Positions 46,667 through 55,225 of a stretch of 64,000 nt of DNA are shown piece by piece. Origin of the DNA: Micromonospora cabrerizensis. Its GTDB lineage: Bacteria > Actinomycetota > Actinomycetes > Mycobacteriales > Micromonosporaceae. The DNA is taken from positions 62,001 to 126,000 of the forward strand of contig NZ_JAKKFI010000058.1 of the NCBI RefSeq assembly GCF_022230955.1, given 5' to 3'. A program made the position numbers and the translations under genes. The number at the start of each line of letters is the position of its first letter. Within the stretch, counting starts at the first letter, position 1. Below the pieces are notes generated by a model. That model had not been told where the DNA came from. It saw nothing but the letters and a program-made list of their open reading frames with translations, and made no database searches.

Positions 46667-47383
46667 ATGAGCGACTTCCGTCGGTACGCGGCCGAGTTTC
46701 TCGGCACCCTGCTGCTGGTCTTCTTCGGAGTGGGCAGCGCGGTGGCCGCGCGGGTTCAGGGCGGCGTGGTGGTGGTCGCATTGGCCTTCGGGTTCGTGAT
46801 GCTCGCCCTCGTCTACACGATCGGCCCACTCTCCGGCAGTCACGTCAACCCGGCGGTGACGCTCGGCGTGCTGCTGTCCGGCAAGATCTCGCTGCTCGGT
46901 GCGGTCGCGTACTGGATCGCCCAGTTCGTCGGCGCGACCGTGGCCGCCTTCCTGCTCTGGGGCCTGACGCGCTGGGGCGACGTCGCGGACCAGACCGGGG
47001 CACTGGGCACGAACGGGTACGGCGCGCACATCAACCGGGGCGGCGCGGCGGTGCTGGAGATCGTGCTGACCTTCCTCTTCGTTCTGGTCGTCCTGGTGGT
47101 GACCAGCCGCAGCGAGAATCCGGGGACCGCCGGTGTGGCCATCGGCCTGGCCCTCGCCGCCACCCAGCTGGTGGGCGTGACGCTCACCGGGGCCGCGGTC
47201 AACCCGGCCCGAGCGTTCGGCCCGGCGGTCTTCGAGGGCGGCGTGGCCCTGCGGCAGCTCTGGGTGTTCATCGTCTTCCCGCTGATCGGCGGGGCGCTCG
47301 CCGCACTGGTCGCTCCACTGGTGATGGGGGCGCAGCGGCACTACTGGGGTGGGCACGAGAAGTCGGTCGGCCGGCCGACATAG
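46667..47383 (+). CDS. aqpZ: Aquaporin
   Basis: A 238-residue six-helix channel for water and possibly small solutes. The two half-helix NPA motifs are present in SGSHVNPAVTLGVLLSG and GAAVNPARAFGPAVFEGG; the selectivity Arg follows the second. Full family length, with the N-terminal YAAEFLGTLLLVFFGVGS. ATG 46667 follows an apparent -10 box directly, so the mRNA is probably leaderless. It is divergent from the flavin monooxygenase. Confidence 0.95.
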   Translation: MSDFRRYAAEFLGTLLLVFFGVGSAVAARVQGGVVVVALAFGFVMLALVYTIGPLSGSHVNPAVTLGVLLSGKISLLGAVAYWIAQFVGATVAAFLLWGLTRWGDVADQTGALGTNGYGAHINRGGAAVLEIVLTFLFVLVVLVVTSRSENPGTAGVAIGLALAATQLVGVTLTGAAVNPARAFGPAVFEGGVALRQLWVFIVFPLIGGALAALVAPLVMGAQRHYWGGHEKSVGRPT

Positions 47384-47449
47384 CTAACGCGGCAGTAACT
47401 TTCGCGCGGCACTCTTCTCCGGCGAATACCTTCGTGGCAGCATCAGCGC

Positions 47450-49033
47450 ATGTATCGCCGTCACTTTCCCCGCGCCCTCGCGCTGCTCACGCTGGTCGCC
47501 ACCGTGGCCACCGTCGGCGCGCCCGGTGCCACGGCTGAGTCGCCCACCCCCGCGACGACCCGACTGCACGCCACCATCGACACGATCCTGGCCGACACCC
47601 GGCTCGCCGGCGCCCAGGCGTCGGTGGTCGTGGTCGACACCAGCACGGGACAGACGCTCTACGACCGCAACGGTGACCGCCGGCTCGTTCCGGCCTCCAA
47701 CACCAAGCTGATGACCTCGACGGCGGCCCTGGAGCTGCTCGGCCCCGGGCACCGCTTCACCACCGACGTCCGCACCAGCGGCAAGCGCCGCGCCGGTCTG
47801 CTCTCCGGCAACCTCTACCTGCGCGGGGGCGGCGACCCGACCATGCTCGCCGCCGACTACGACGCGCTCGCCGCGCAGGTCGCCGCCGACGGCGTACGGG
47901 TGGTCACCGGCAACCTGGTCGCCGACGACACCCGCTACGACCGCACCCGGCTCGGCCCCGACTGGACCTGGGACGACGAGCCCTACTACTACGCCGCCCA
48001 GGTTTCCGCGCTGACCGTGGCACCGGACACCGACTACGACGCCGGCACCGTGATCGTGCACGCCGCCCCGGCCGGCCGGGCCGGTGCCCCGCCGGTGGTC
48101 AGCACCACTCCGGCCACCGGGTACGTCCGCGTCGACAACCGCGCCGAGACGGTCGCCGAGGGCGAGACCTCGATCTCGATCGAACGCGAGCACGGCGGCA
48201 ACACCGTCGTGGTGACCGGCCAGATCGCCGTCGGCGACGAGCCCGCCAGCGACTGGGTGACCGTCTGGGAGCCCGCCGGCTACGCGGCCGACGTGTTCCG
48301 GTCGGCGTTGCACCGGCACGGCGTCCGGGTGCTCGGCCGGACCGTGCTCGGCCAGCCCACGCCGGAGACGGCCCACCCGGTGGCCCGGCACGACTCGATG
48401 AACCTGGGCGAGCTGATGACGCCGTTCCTCAAGCTCTCCAACAACGGGCATGCCGAGGTGCTGACCAAGGAGATCGGCCGGGTGCTGACCGGAGCGGGCA
48501 CCTGGGCGGCCGGGCTGACCGCGATCAGCGAGTACGTCGCCGACACCGGAATGGACACCGGGCGGCTGCGCCAGCGCGACGGCTCGGGGCTGTCCCGGCG
48601 CAATCTGGTGCCGGCCGCGGAGTTCGTCGACCTGCTCAGCGCCGTCCGCGCCGAACCGTGGTTCGAGGGCTGGTACGCGGCCCTGCCGATCGCCGGGCAA
48701 CCCGAGCGGTTCGTCGGCGGCACCCTGCGCAGCCGGATGGCCGGCACTGCGGCGGCGGGCAACGTGCACGCCAAGACCGGGAGCCTGACCGGTGTCTCCG
48801 GACTCTCCGGCTACGTGACCAGCGCCGACGGCCGCCTGTTGGCGTTCTCGATCCTGCTGAACAACTACCTGACGGCGTCGGTCAAGTCGATGGAGGACCA
48901 GATCGCCGTGGCCCTGGCCGGGTTCCGTGAGGACGGGGCGACCGCGGCGCGGACGGCACCGCCAATGGTGCCGGAGACGCCCCGGACCCCGGAGGGCGTC
49001 GAGTGCTCCTGGGTCAAGCCGATCACCTGCTGA
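47450..49033 (+). CDS. dacB: PBP4-type D-alanyl-D-alanine carboxypeptidase/endopeptidase
   Basis: A 527-residue exported S13 peptidase that trims peptidoglycan stems and crosslinks. A signal peptide (about 1-27, ending PGATA) leads to the SxxK nucleophile in PASNTKLMTSTA (about 80). The SxN is in LKLSNNGHAEVL and the KTG is in HAKTGSLTGVSGLSGY. The large insertion between SxxK and SxN (about 120-310) is the family-specific domain. Strong hairpin at 49039-49068 follows the stop. The next gene, on the opposite strand, is one member of the H-C-C-H paralogue pair. Confidence 0.94.
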   Translation: MYRRHFPRALALLTLVATVATVGAPGATAESPTPATTRLHATIDTILADTRLAGAQASVVVVDTSTGQTLYDRNGDRRLVPASNTKLMTSTAALELLGPGHRFTTDVRTSGKRRAGLLSGNLYLRGGGDPTMLAADYDALAAQVAADGVRVVTGNLVADDTRYDRTRLGPDWTWDDEPYYYAAQVSALTVAPDTDYDAGTVIVHAAPAGRAGAPPVVSTTPATGYVRVDNRAETVAEGETSISIEREHGGNTVVVTGQIAVGDEPASDWVTVWEPAGYAADVFRSALHRHGVRVLGRTVLGQPTPETAHPVARHDSMNLGELMTPFLKLSNNGHAEVLTKEIGRVLTGAGTWAAGLTAISEYVADTGMDTGRLRQRDGSGLSRRNLVPAAEFVDLLSAVRAEPWFEGWYAALPIAGQPERFVGGTLRSRMAGTAAAGNVHAKTGSLTGVSGLSGYVTSADGRLLAFSILLNNYLTASVKSMEDQIAVALAGFREDGATAARTAPPMVPETPRTPEGVECSWVKPITC

Positions 49034-49038
49034 GCGGC

Positions 49039-49068
49039 GGCCGGGAGGCACTGCTGTGCCTCCCGGCC
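49039..49068. terminator. Bidirectional hairpin after dacB
   Basis: GGCCGGGAGGCA (49039-49050) and TGCCTCCCGGCC (49057-49068) are perfect 12-base arms around CTGCTG, between convergent genes. Confidence 0.75.
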
Positions 49069-49078
49069 GGGCGCGCGC

Positions 49079-49408
49079 TCAGGCCGGACGGTCCGGTGGG
49101 GGGATCACCGCCGTCGGGTCGCCACGCTCGATGAGCGCGGCGATCTCGGCGGCCCGCAGCCCGCGCAGGGCCAGCACCCGGGTGCCCCAGCGGTGCAGGC
49201 GACACGGGTGCGGGCTGGCATCGTTGCGGCAGACCACTCCCCCGGACCATCGCCGGGGGGCGTGGACCACCACCGCCCGCACCGCGAACTGGGTGTCCTC
49301 ACCCGTCACGTACGGCGGCAGGGGAATGTCGCGGAGCACCTCCCCGGACGCTTCACCGGCACCGGACGAAGTGGCGCCACGGACGCGGTGGGCGGCACTA
49401 CTGGTCAT
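49079..49408 (-). CDS. Small H-C-C-H family protein, paralogue 1
   Basis: A 109-residue protein of unknown function, paralogous to the one at 56111. Shared core RAVVVH...W...CRND...PCRLHRWG...RVL...GL...IxALI gives spacing H-x10-C-x8-C-x2-H, plausible for zinc. The N-terminal 35 residues are Ser/Gly/Ala-rich and not conserved. ATG 49408 is preceded by GGAGG at 8 bases; GTG 49423 overlaps that site. It is convergent with dacB, with a hairpin between. It could bind DNA or protein; nothing in the sequence decides. Confidence 0.75.
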   Translation of the reverse strand: MTSSAAHRVRGATSSGAGEASGEVLRDIPLPPYVTGEDTQFAVRAVVVHAPRRWSGGVVCRNDASPHPCRLHRWGTRVLALRGLRAAEIAALIERGDPTAVIPPPDRPA

Positions 49409-49521
49409 CTCCGCTGCCTCCACACTGGATGGTCGGGTGGGATCAGCAGAAAGTTACGGCCATCTCGACCGTCCGCGACGGACAAACTGTCCCGCTGTGC
49501 GAGCGCACAGCGAGCGGCCGG

Positions 49522-50523
49522 TCAGCGCACCGCCACGGCCTGGAGGCCGACGTTGCCGCAGTGCGGGGTGAAGACCTTCTCGGCGGTCCAGGTCAGCAGC
49601 AGTTTGGCGCCCTTCGGCAGCGTGAACCGGATGGTGAACTGAGCGCTGTTACTGGTGTACGGGTCCTCCAGCACCGAGGTCCGAGCCGGCCCACCGGTGG
49701 ACAGCCGCGCTTCGAGGCGCCCCCGGGCCATCCACGTGCCGGCGTAGAGCTGGACCGTGCGCGCCTCACCGCTGCCGGCGACAGCGAGGCGGAAACCGTT
49801 GCCGGCGCCGCAGGTGTAGACGCCGTCGGCACTGTCGCTCGCCGACCGCTGGGACGAGCCGTCGGACCAGCGGACGTGCTCCTGGTTTCCGTCCCAACCG
49901 ACCCGTCTGCCGGCACCGCCCTCGTCGGTGATCTCCCCGGAGCCTGCGCGCTTGCGGACGGTCGAGGTGCCGCCGCGCTGCCCCCAGTGCATCCAGTCCC
50001 GGGCGCCAACGGCGGTGAGGTCGACCTCGGCGGGCATCTCCCCCTGGCTGACCGACAGCGCCGACGCCTCGGGCGATGACGGCGGTGGGGCCGGTGCGCT
50101 GGCCGACGGTGTCGGGTCGGGCGAGGGTGGGCGCTGACGCGGACGCAGGCCTGGCATCGCCGGGCCCGCCTCCCCGGTGCGCCCGTCGGTGGCGGGAAGA
50201 CCGGGAGAACGGGCAGCGCCCGCGGTCACGTCGCCGGAGCGGCCCCCCTGGCCGTCGCCGGGCTCCGGGCCCGACCGGCTGCCGAGGTAGGCGACCAGCA
50301 CCACCAGGCAGGCGAGTACGGCGGCACCCTCCACCGCCCACCGTCGCCGCTGCCGGGCACGGGCGAACCGGCGCAGCACGGCACGGGTCTGCCCGAAGGT
50401 GGCGGCACTCGAGCGGTGTCTCGCCGGCGCGTCCCCGGCACCCGAATCCGCCCGCGTGCCGTCGTCGTCCGCCACCGACCCCTCCAACTCCACCACCCGG
50501 CCGCCGTTGACCGCACCGTCCAC
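49522..50523 (-). CDS. Membrane-anchored protein with extracellular beta domain
   Basis: A 333-residue protein with a basic cytoplasmic N-terminus (about 1-62, ending ARARQRRRW), one membrane helix AVEGAAVLACLVVLVAYLG (about 63-81), a Pro/Ser/Gly-rich linker (about 85-150) and an outer domain of about 165 residues. The latter has RKRAGSGEITDEGG, VRWSDGSSQRSASDSADGVY and PHCGNVGLQAVAV, with beta-sandwich character and a probable disulfide (YTCGAGNG and TPHCGN). I do not recognise the family. It sits alone between a paralogue gene and the pentapeptide protein, both minus strand. Confidence 0.78.
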   Translation of the reverse strand: MDGAVNGGRVVELEGSVADDDGTRADSGAGDAPARHRSSAATFGQTRAVLRRFARARQRRRWAVEGAAVLACLVVLVAYLGSRSGPEPGDGQGGRSGDVTAGAARSPGLPATDGRTGEAGPAMPGLRPRQRPPSPDPTPSASAPAPPPSSPEASALSVSQGEMPAEVDLTAVGARDWMHWGQRGGTSTVRKRAGSGEITDEGGAGRRVGWDGNQEHVRWSDGSSQRSASDSADGVYTCGAGNGFRLAVAGSGEARTVQLYAGTWMARGRLEARLSTGGPARTSVLEDPYTSNSAQFTIRFTLPKGAKLLLTWTAEKVFTPHCGNVGLQAVAVR

Positions 50524-50665
50524 TGTGGGCCGTTTCGCGTTCGTACCGGCGTGGACGACACGCTAGATCCGGACTGCCGGACGTGTCCAGCCCACAACCG
50601 GACGCCGCCGGACAACCCGGCCCGCGCGAACCGGCACTTCGGCAGGCCAGGAGCCCCGCTCGGCG

Positions 50666-51259
50666 TCAGCCGATCCGGAAGCCGAGCAGTTGCGCGATGA
50701 CCACGGCCTGCCCGACGTCGATGACGGCCCCGGCACGCTCGACGGCCGTCGGGTCGAGCGCGGTGAGATCGCTGCCGCGAAGGTCGGCGCCGCCGAGTCG
50801 GACGTTGAGCAACTGGGCGCCGGACAGATCGACGCCGGTGATGGCGGCTCCGGTCAGGTTGGCCCGGGTCAGGTCCACCTCGCGCATACGTACCCCGGTC
50901 AGCCGGACGCCCCGCAGGTCGGCACCGGGCAGCGCGACGAACGACCAGTCACCGCCGTCGACGGTCAACGGGCGCAGGTCGCACTCGAAGAAGGTGCTGC
51001 CGACCAGCTTGCAGCCGGTGAACTCGGCCTCGAAGAAGTTGCACCGCCGGAACGCGCAACGGGTGAAGGCCGAGTCGACGTGCCGGGACGCGTTGAACCG
51101 CACGTTGCCGAACGTGCACCCGGTGAAGACCGCTCCACGGCTCACCGCCTCGGTCAGGTCCACGTCGAAGAACTCACAACCCACGAAGTGCCGGTCGGTC
51201 AGCTCCTCGCCGTACCAGTCCTCGTTGCGGTAGGTCACGTCCTCGGTCAGCTCCGGCAT
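50666..51259 (-). CDS. Pentapeptide-repeat protein
   Basis: A 197-residue protein built from A(D/N)LXX-like repeats. The best block is VDLTRANLTGAAITGVDLSG followed by AQLLNVRLGGADLRGSDL, and an earlier block reads AVFTGCTFGNVRFNA. This makes a right-handed quadrilateral beta-helix, about the shape of a B-DNA duplex. Some relatives (MfpA, Qnr) guard DNA gyrase, but most are uncharacterised, and this one could equally do another job. No signal peptide. ATG 51259 is about 100 bases before the divergent serine hydrolase. Confidence 0.9.
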   Translation of the reverse strand: MPELTEDVTYRNEDWYGEELTDRHFVGCEFFDVDLTEAVSRGAVFTGCTFGNVRFNASRHVDSAFTRCAFRRCNFFEAEFTGCKLVGSTFFECDLRPLTVDGGDWSFVALPGADLRGVRLTGVRMREVDLTRANLTGAAITGVDLSGAQLLNVRLGGADLRGSDLTALDPTAVERAGAVIDVGQAVVIAQLLGFRIG

Positions 51260-51343
51260 CCGGCCAGGCTAGTGGTCGGCAACGACAGCCGGCGGCCGGC
51301 GCGGCCGGCGCTGGCCCCCTTCCGGTACGGGCGAACCGGCGAG

Positions 51344-51356
51344 TAGGTTCGGCGGC
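51344..51356 (+). promoter_or_regulatory. Candidate -10 box, leaderless serine hydrolase
   Basis: TAGGTT (51344-51349) ends 7 bases before GTG 51357, with no Shine-Dalgarno. Confidence 0.4.
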
Positions 51357-52589
51357 GTGAGTGTGGGGCGGAGCAAGGACCCGGATCAGATCGGTTTCGA
51401 CCCGGCGCGGCTGGCGCGGATCGACGAGCACTTCGGCCGGTACGTCGACGACGGCCGGCTGGCCGGCTGGCAGGTGGTGGTCACCCGTCGCGGCGAGGTG
51501 GCGCACTCCTCGACGTACGGGCTGCGGGACCGGGAGTCGGGCGCCCCGGTCGAGGCCGACACGCTCTGGCGGATCTATTCGATGAGCAAGCCGGTCACCT
51601 CGGTCGCGGCGATGATGCTGTGGGAGGAGGGCCGGTTCGAGCTGACCGACGAGATCAGCCGCTGGCTGCCGGAGTTCGCCGACCTGCGGGTCTACTCCAA
51701 GGGGTCGGTGCAGAAGCCCTTCACCGTGCCGGCGACCGAGCCGATCCGGGTCTGGCACCTGCTCACCCACACGGCCGGCCTGACGTACGGCTTCATGCAG
51801 ACCTCGGTGGTCGACGGGCTCTACCGGGCCGCCGGTTACGACCTGTACCCGCCGGCGGACGTCGACCTGGCCACCGCCTGCGCGGCCTACGGCAAGCTGC
51901 CGCTGCTGTTCCAACCCGGTACGGCCTGGGGCTACTCGGTCGCCACCGACGTGCTCGGCCGGCTCGTCGAGGTGATCTCGGGGCAGAGCCTCGACGCGTT
52001 CTTCGCCGACCGGATCTTCGGCCCGCTGGGCATGACCGACACCCGCTGGTGGGTGGAGGGCGACGAGGCCGACCGCCTGGCCGCGCTCTACGTCCCGGAC
52101 CCGCGCAGCGGCCGGGCCGCCCGCTACGACACCCTCGGCTCGCTCGCGTTCAGCAAGCCGGCCCTGCTGTCCGGCGGCGGCGGCCTGATCTCCAGCGCCG
52201 CCGACTACCACCGCTTCACCCAGATGCTGCTACGCGGCGGCGAGCTGGACGGGGCCCGGCTGCTCGGGCCGCGCACGGTGCGGTTCATGACCCGCAACCA
52301 CCTGCCCGGCGGGCAGGACCTGGGCACCCTGTCCACCGGCGGCTTCGCGGAGTCGACCCTGGACGGGATCGGCTTCGGCCTGGGCTTCGCGGTCACCGAC
52401 GACCCGATCCCCAGCCGGGTGCCGAGCAGCGTCGGCGAGTACTACTGGGGCGGGGTGGCCAGCACCGCGTTCTGGGTGGACCCGACCGAGGAGATCACCG
52501 CGATGCTGTTCACCCAGCTGATGCCGTCGAGCACCTACCCGCTGCGCTCCCAGTTGCGCCAACTCGTCTACGCGGCGCTGCTCGACTGA
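51357..52589 (+). CDS. Serine beta-lactamase-like hydrolase (class C/EstB type)
   Basis: A 410-residue serine hydrolase. The nucleophile is in WRIYSMSKPVTSV (SxxK, about 64-70), the Tyr of the YxN-like motif is in AWGYSVATDVLGRLVE, and a C-terminal SSVGEYYWGGVASTAFWVDP replaces KTG. Members of this family are esterases, D-aminopeptidases or beta-lactamases; no signal peptide is seen, so cytoplasmic esterase or peptidase action is more likely. GTG 51357 appears leaderless. Confidence 0.88.
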   Translation: MSVGRSKDPDQIGFDPARLARIDEHFGRYVDDGRLAGWQVVVTRRGEVAHSSTYGLRDRESGAPVEADTLWRIYSMSKPVTSVAAMMLWEEGRFELTDEISRWLPEFADLRVYSKGSVQKPFTVPATEPIRVWHLLTHTAGLTYGFMQTSVVDGLYRAAGYDLYPPADVDLATACAAYGKLPLLFQPGTAWGYSVATDVLGRLVEVISGQSLDAFFADRIFGPLGMTDTRWWVEGDEADRLAALYVPDPRSGRAARYDTLGSLAFSKPALLSGGGGLISSAADYHRFTQMLLRGGELDGARLLGPRTVRFMTRNHLPGGQDLGTLSTGGFAESTLDGIGFGLGFAVTDDPIPSRVPSSVGEYYWGGVASTAFWVDPTEEITAMLFTQLMPSSTYPLRSQLRQLVYAALLD

Positions 52590-52598
52590 GGCGGTGTA

Positions 52599-52628
52599 GG
52601 GGCCCGTCGACCAAAGTTGACGGGCCCC
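52599..52628. terminator. Hairpin between the serine hydrolase and the FG-GAP gene
   Basis: GGGGCCCGTC (52599-52608) and GACGGGCCCC (52619-52628) are perfect arms around a 10-base loop between convergent genes. Confidence 0.7.
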
Positions 52629-52638
52629 GCCGCTCAGG

Positions 52639-53694
52639 TCAGCCGAGCTGTTGCGCCTGGATCGCCCGGATCTTCGCCGGCTTGCTGGTGGAGAGATTCG
52701 AGATCAGGTACGCCCGCACGGTCCCGTCCGGGAAGACCGCCCACAGGTCGGTCACACCGTCGGCGTTCAGGTCGGCGGCGGTGAGGCTGCTGATCGTCGC
52801 GCCGGTGTTCCAGCCGGAGGCGAGCCGGTACTGGGTGTAGGCGAGCGTGCCGGTCCCGTCGCCGTTGTCGGTCATCGTGACGCCCTGCCAGAGGTAGAGG
52901 TCACCGGTGGTGGCGTTCCGCAGCACCAGCGCCATCCCCGAAGCCAGTTCGGTGCTGGCCAGCGTCCAGTTCTGCCAGTCGCTGCCGCCCGTCGGGGTGG
53001 CGTTGTTCATGGAGGCCTGGAAGTAGTAGACGCCTGGTGCCCAGGCGTTCGGGTAGTACGCCGGCCGGTAGCCGTTGGTCGCGTCACCCACGATGCCGAG
53101 CAGATCGGGGATGCCGGATTCGACGCCGTCGGCCGTGTACGCGTTGACGAGATGAAGTGGGACGTTGCCGTGCCCGTCCATCAGCGAGTCGCTGAAGATG
53201 CTGCCCTGGTTGCCCTGCCGATAGGGGTCGGGCATGGTGCCGTCGCCGGCACCCCGGACGATGCTGGCGTTGCCCACGCCTGGACCGCTCAGGTAGTAGG
53301 CCAGGAAGTCCTCATTCGGGCCGCCGAAGAAGCGCCCGGTGATTATCTCGGCGCCGTCGAAGTCGGCCGCCGAGCGCCCGCCAAAAACGCCGTTGCCGTA
53401 CACGCCGATGTTCACCGCCGGGACCTTCACGCGGCCGGTGCCGACACCGGTGGTCGCATTGATCCGGCCCCGCGCCGTCCACACCCCGGAGTCGAGCCCG
53501 GCGGTGCCGCCGGCGACCACCAGGTCCGGTACGCCGTCGCCGTTGAGGTCCTTGTCGACCGGACCGGCGACGGCGGAGGTCGGGGTGGCGCCCGGAGCGG
53601 CCTGGGCCGGAAGGGCGGGTGCGACGACGGCGAGCGCCAAGGTGGCCGGCACCGCCCAGGCAAGCAGGCGGCGAGGGGCGGAGAGAGTGTTCAC
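52639..53694 (-). CDS. Secreted FG-GAP/VCBS repeat protein
   Basis: A 351-residue secreted protein. A long signal peptide (about 1-32, ending ALPAQA-A) precedes repeats with calcium-binding Asp loops, such as DKDLNGDGVPDLVVAGG near the start and ADLNADGVTDLWAVFPDG near the end, as in beta-propeller FG-GAP repeats. The middle (SDWQNWTLASTELASGMALV) is less regular. Such proteins are used for surface or matrix binding. It is minus-strand, not in an operon. Confidence 0.85.
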   Translation of the reverse strand: MNTLSAPRRLLAWAVPATLALAVVAPALPAQAAPGATPTSAVAGPVDKDLNGDGVPDLVVAGGTAGLDSGVWTARGRINATTGVGTGRVKVPAVNIGVYGNGVFGGRSAADFDGAEIITGRFFGGPNEDFLAYYLSGPGVGNASIVRGAGDGTMPDPYRQGNQGSIFSDSLMDGHGNVPLHLVNAYTADGVESGIPDLLGIVGDATNGYRPAYYPNAWAPGVYYFQASMNNATPTGGSDWQNWTLASTELASGMALVLRNATTGDLYLWQGVTMTDNGDGTGTLAYTQYRLASGWNTGATISSLTAADLNADGVTDLWAVFPDGTVRAYLISNLSTSKPAKIRAIQAQQLG

Positions 53695-53775
53695 GAGGTC
53701 CCCGTTCGTGTCAGTGGATCTTGCCCGCTCACCGTAGTCGATGAGCGCCAGCCCGGAGATCCACCGAACGAACGG

Positions 53776-54240
53776 TCAGTCGGCGAGGCGGGCGGGGAAG
53801 CCTCCGGTGGCGATCGGGCCCCAGGTGTCGATGGTGACCCGGATCAGCGACTTGCCCTGGCGCACCATCGCCGCCCGGTAGTCGTCCCAGTCCGGGTGTT
53901 CGCCGGAGATGCTGCGGAAGTATTCGACCAGCGGCTCCAGCGCATCGGGCAGGTCGAGCACCTCGGCGGTGCCGTCGACCTGCACCCAGGGGCCGTTCCA
54001 GTCGTCGCTGAGCACGCACGCCGAGACCCGGGGATCACGGCGGATGTTGGTCACCTTGGCCCGCTCGGGGTAGGTCGAGACGACGAGCCGACCCTGCCCG
54101 TCGATCCCCGCCGAGACCGGGGAGGACTGCGGGCGACCGTCGGCCCGGGTGGTCATCAGCAGGACGCGGTGACGCGGCCGGAGGAAGTCGAGCAGGCTGT
54201 CCCGGTCGACCCGGGTGTTCCGTGCGATGCTGCGCGCCAT
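53776..54240 (-). CDS. PPOX-class F420/flavin-dependent oxidoreductase
   Basis: A 154-residue split-barrel protein of the pyridoxamine-phosphate-oxidase-like family. Cofactor-binding segments are VLLMTTRADGRPQSSPVSA, RLVVSTYPERAKVTNIRRDP and ACVLSDDWNGPWVQVDG. Short actinobacterial members with this pattern generally bind coenzyme F420 (FDOR-B), reducing unknown substrates; FMN cannot be excluded. It is 43 bases after the DUF6642-like gene on the same strand. Confidence 0.88.
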   Translation of the reverse strand: MARSIARNTRVDRDSLLDFLRPRHRVLLMTTRADGRPQSSPVSAGIDGQGRLVVSTYPERAKVTNIRRDPRVSACVLSDDWNGPWVQVDGTAEVLDLPDALEPLVEYFRSISGEHPDWDDYRAAMVRQGKSLIRVTIDTWGPIATGGFPARLAD

Positions 54241-54282
54241 TCCCCGTTCCTACCAGGGCGCGGGCAGGGCTGCGGCAGCGGG

Positions 54283-54921
54283 TCAGCGGGGCCGGGCCGT
54301 GGAGCGGTGCACCGCCTGGGTGGGCACCCGGGGGCGGCCGGACGGGCGCCAGGCCCGACCGTTGGCGTAGATGACCCGAAAGCCGAGGTACGACGCGAGC
54401 GGCGCCCAGTGGGCCGAACCCATCCGCAGCTCGGCGGCATTGTGCCGCTGGCCGTTGGCGAGCACGTCGAGGAGGACGGTTTCGAATGCCGCCGATTCGA
54501 CCCAGTCGACTTCCCGGGTGAACCCGCAGATCAGAGCGGCGCCGGTGACCTCCAGGAACTCGCGCAGCACCGCGTCCGAGGCCCGCAGGACGGAACAACT
54601 GCCGAAATAGAGTCGCCGCCCCTCGGCCCGGCCGGCCATCAGGTCGGCCACCTCGTTCAACTCCACGGACTGCCAGTCGGTGAGGCAGAGCCGGCTCGGT
54701 TCGCCGTGCATGGCGAAGAAGCCGACCCGGTGGTCGGCGTACTGCTTGAGCAGCCAGCGATCGAGGAAGTAGAACAACTCGTCGCGGGTGGCCGCGTCCT
54801 TGTGGATGAAACGGATCTTGCCGAGCCGCTCCAACAACTCGAGAGTGGGCAGCACGGAGCCCCGCTCGTTGAGGTCGCGGTGCCACTGACCCTCGACACA
54901 GAAGACGCCACCGCGTGCCAC
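54283..54921 (-). CDS. DUF6642-like protein with caspase-type His/Cys dyad
   Basis: A 212-residue cytoplasmic protein. The N-terminal VFCVEGQWHRDLNERGSVLP and the helix ATRDELFYFLDRWLL fit my recollection of DUF6642. A hydrophobic strand ends in HisGly (VGFFAMHGEPSRL, His72), and a second ends in SerCys (RRLYFGSCSVL, Cys109). That order, strand-His-Gly then strand-Cys, is the clan CD (caspase/CHAT) hallmark; the fold is my inference. The tail (about 190-212) is basic and Pro-rich. GTG 54921 is chosen because GGAGG lies 5 bases upstream. Substrate unknown. Confidence 0.75.
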   Translation of the reverse strand: MARGGVFCVEGQWHRDLNERGSVLPTLELLERLGKIRFIHKDAATRDELFYFLDRWLLKQYADHRVGFFAMHGEPSRLCLTDWQSVELNEVADLMAGRAEGRRLYFGSCSVLRASDAVLREFLEVTGAALICGFTREVDWVESAAFETVLLDVLANGQRHNAAELRMGSAHWAPLASYLGFRVIYANGRAWRPSGRPRVPTQAVHRSTARPR

Positions 54922-55225
54922 GTGCACCTCCGCCAGTCCGCAGCCCGGGGCTGACGTTACCGGCCGCCAGTGGCCAGGGAACATCACCCTCGGTGTGGCA
55001 GATTGCGACGTTCGGTGCGCTTGATCCGTGAAGAGCCGATCGACGGCCAATGGCTGTTTCGCAAATCAGCCTAATTCCCAGGCAATACCCAGGGACCACG
55101 GATTGTGAGGACGATTCTCGTTAATCGCCTCCAACCACACCGATCAGTGTCAGGGTGGAGATCGCGGGACTTCTCGGTCGATGTCCCGTGGCCACCCCAT
55201 TCGCTCTCCTATCGGGAGGACTTCT

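Noticed and set aside
55051..55225. Cyclic-di-AMP (ydaO-type) riboswitch before the M15 peptidase
   Set aside because: Such switches often precede cell-wall hydrolases in actinobacteria, but I could not match the conserved core. Only a short CGGGAC/GTCCCG hairpin is evident. A covariance-model search would decide.
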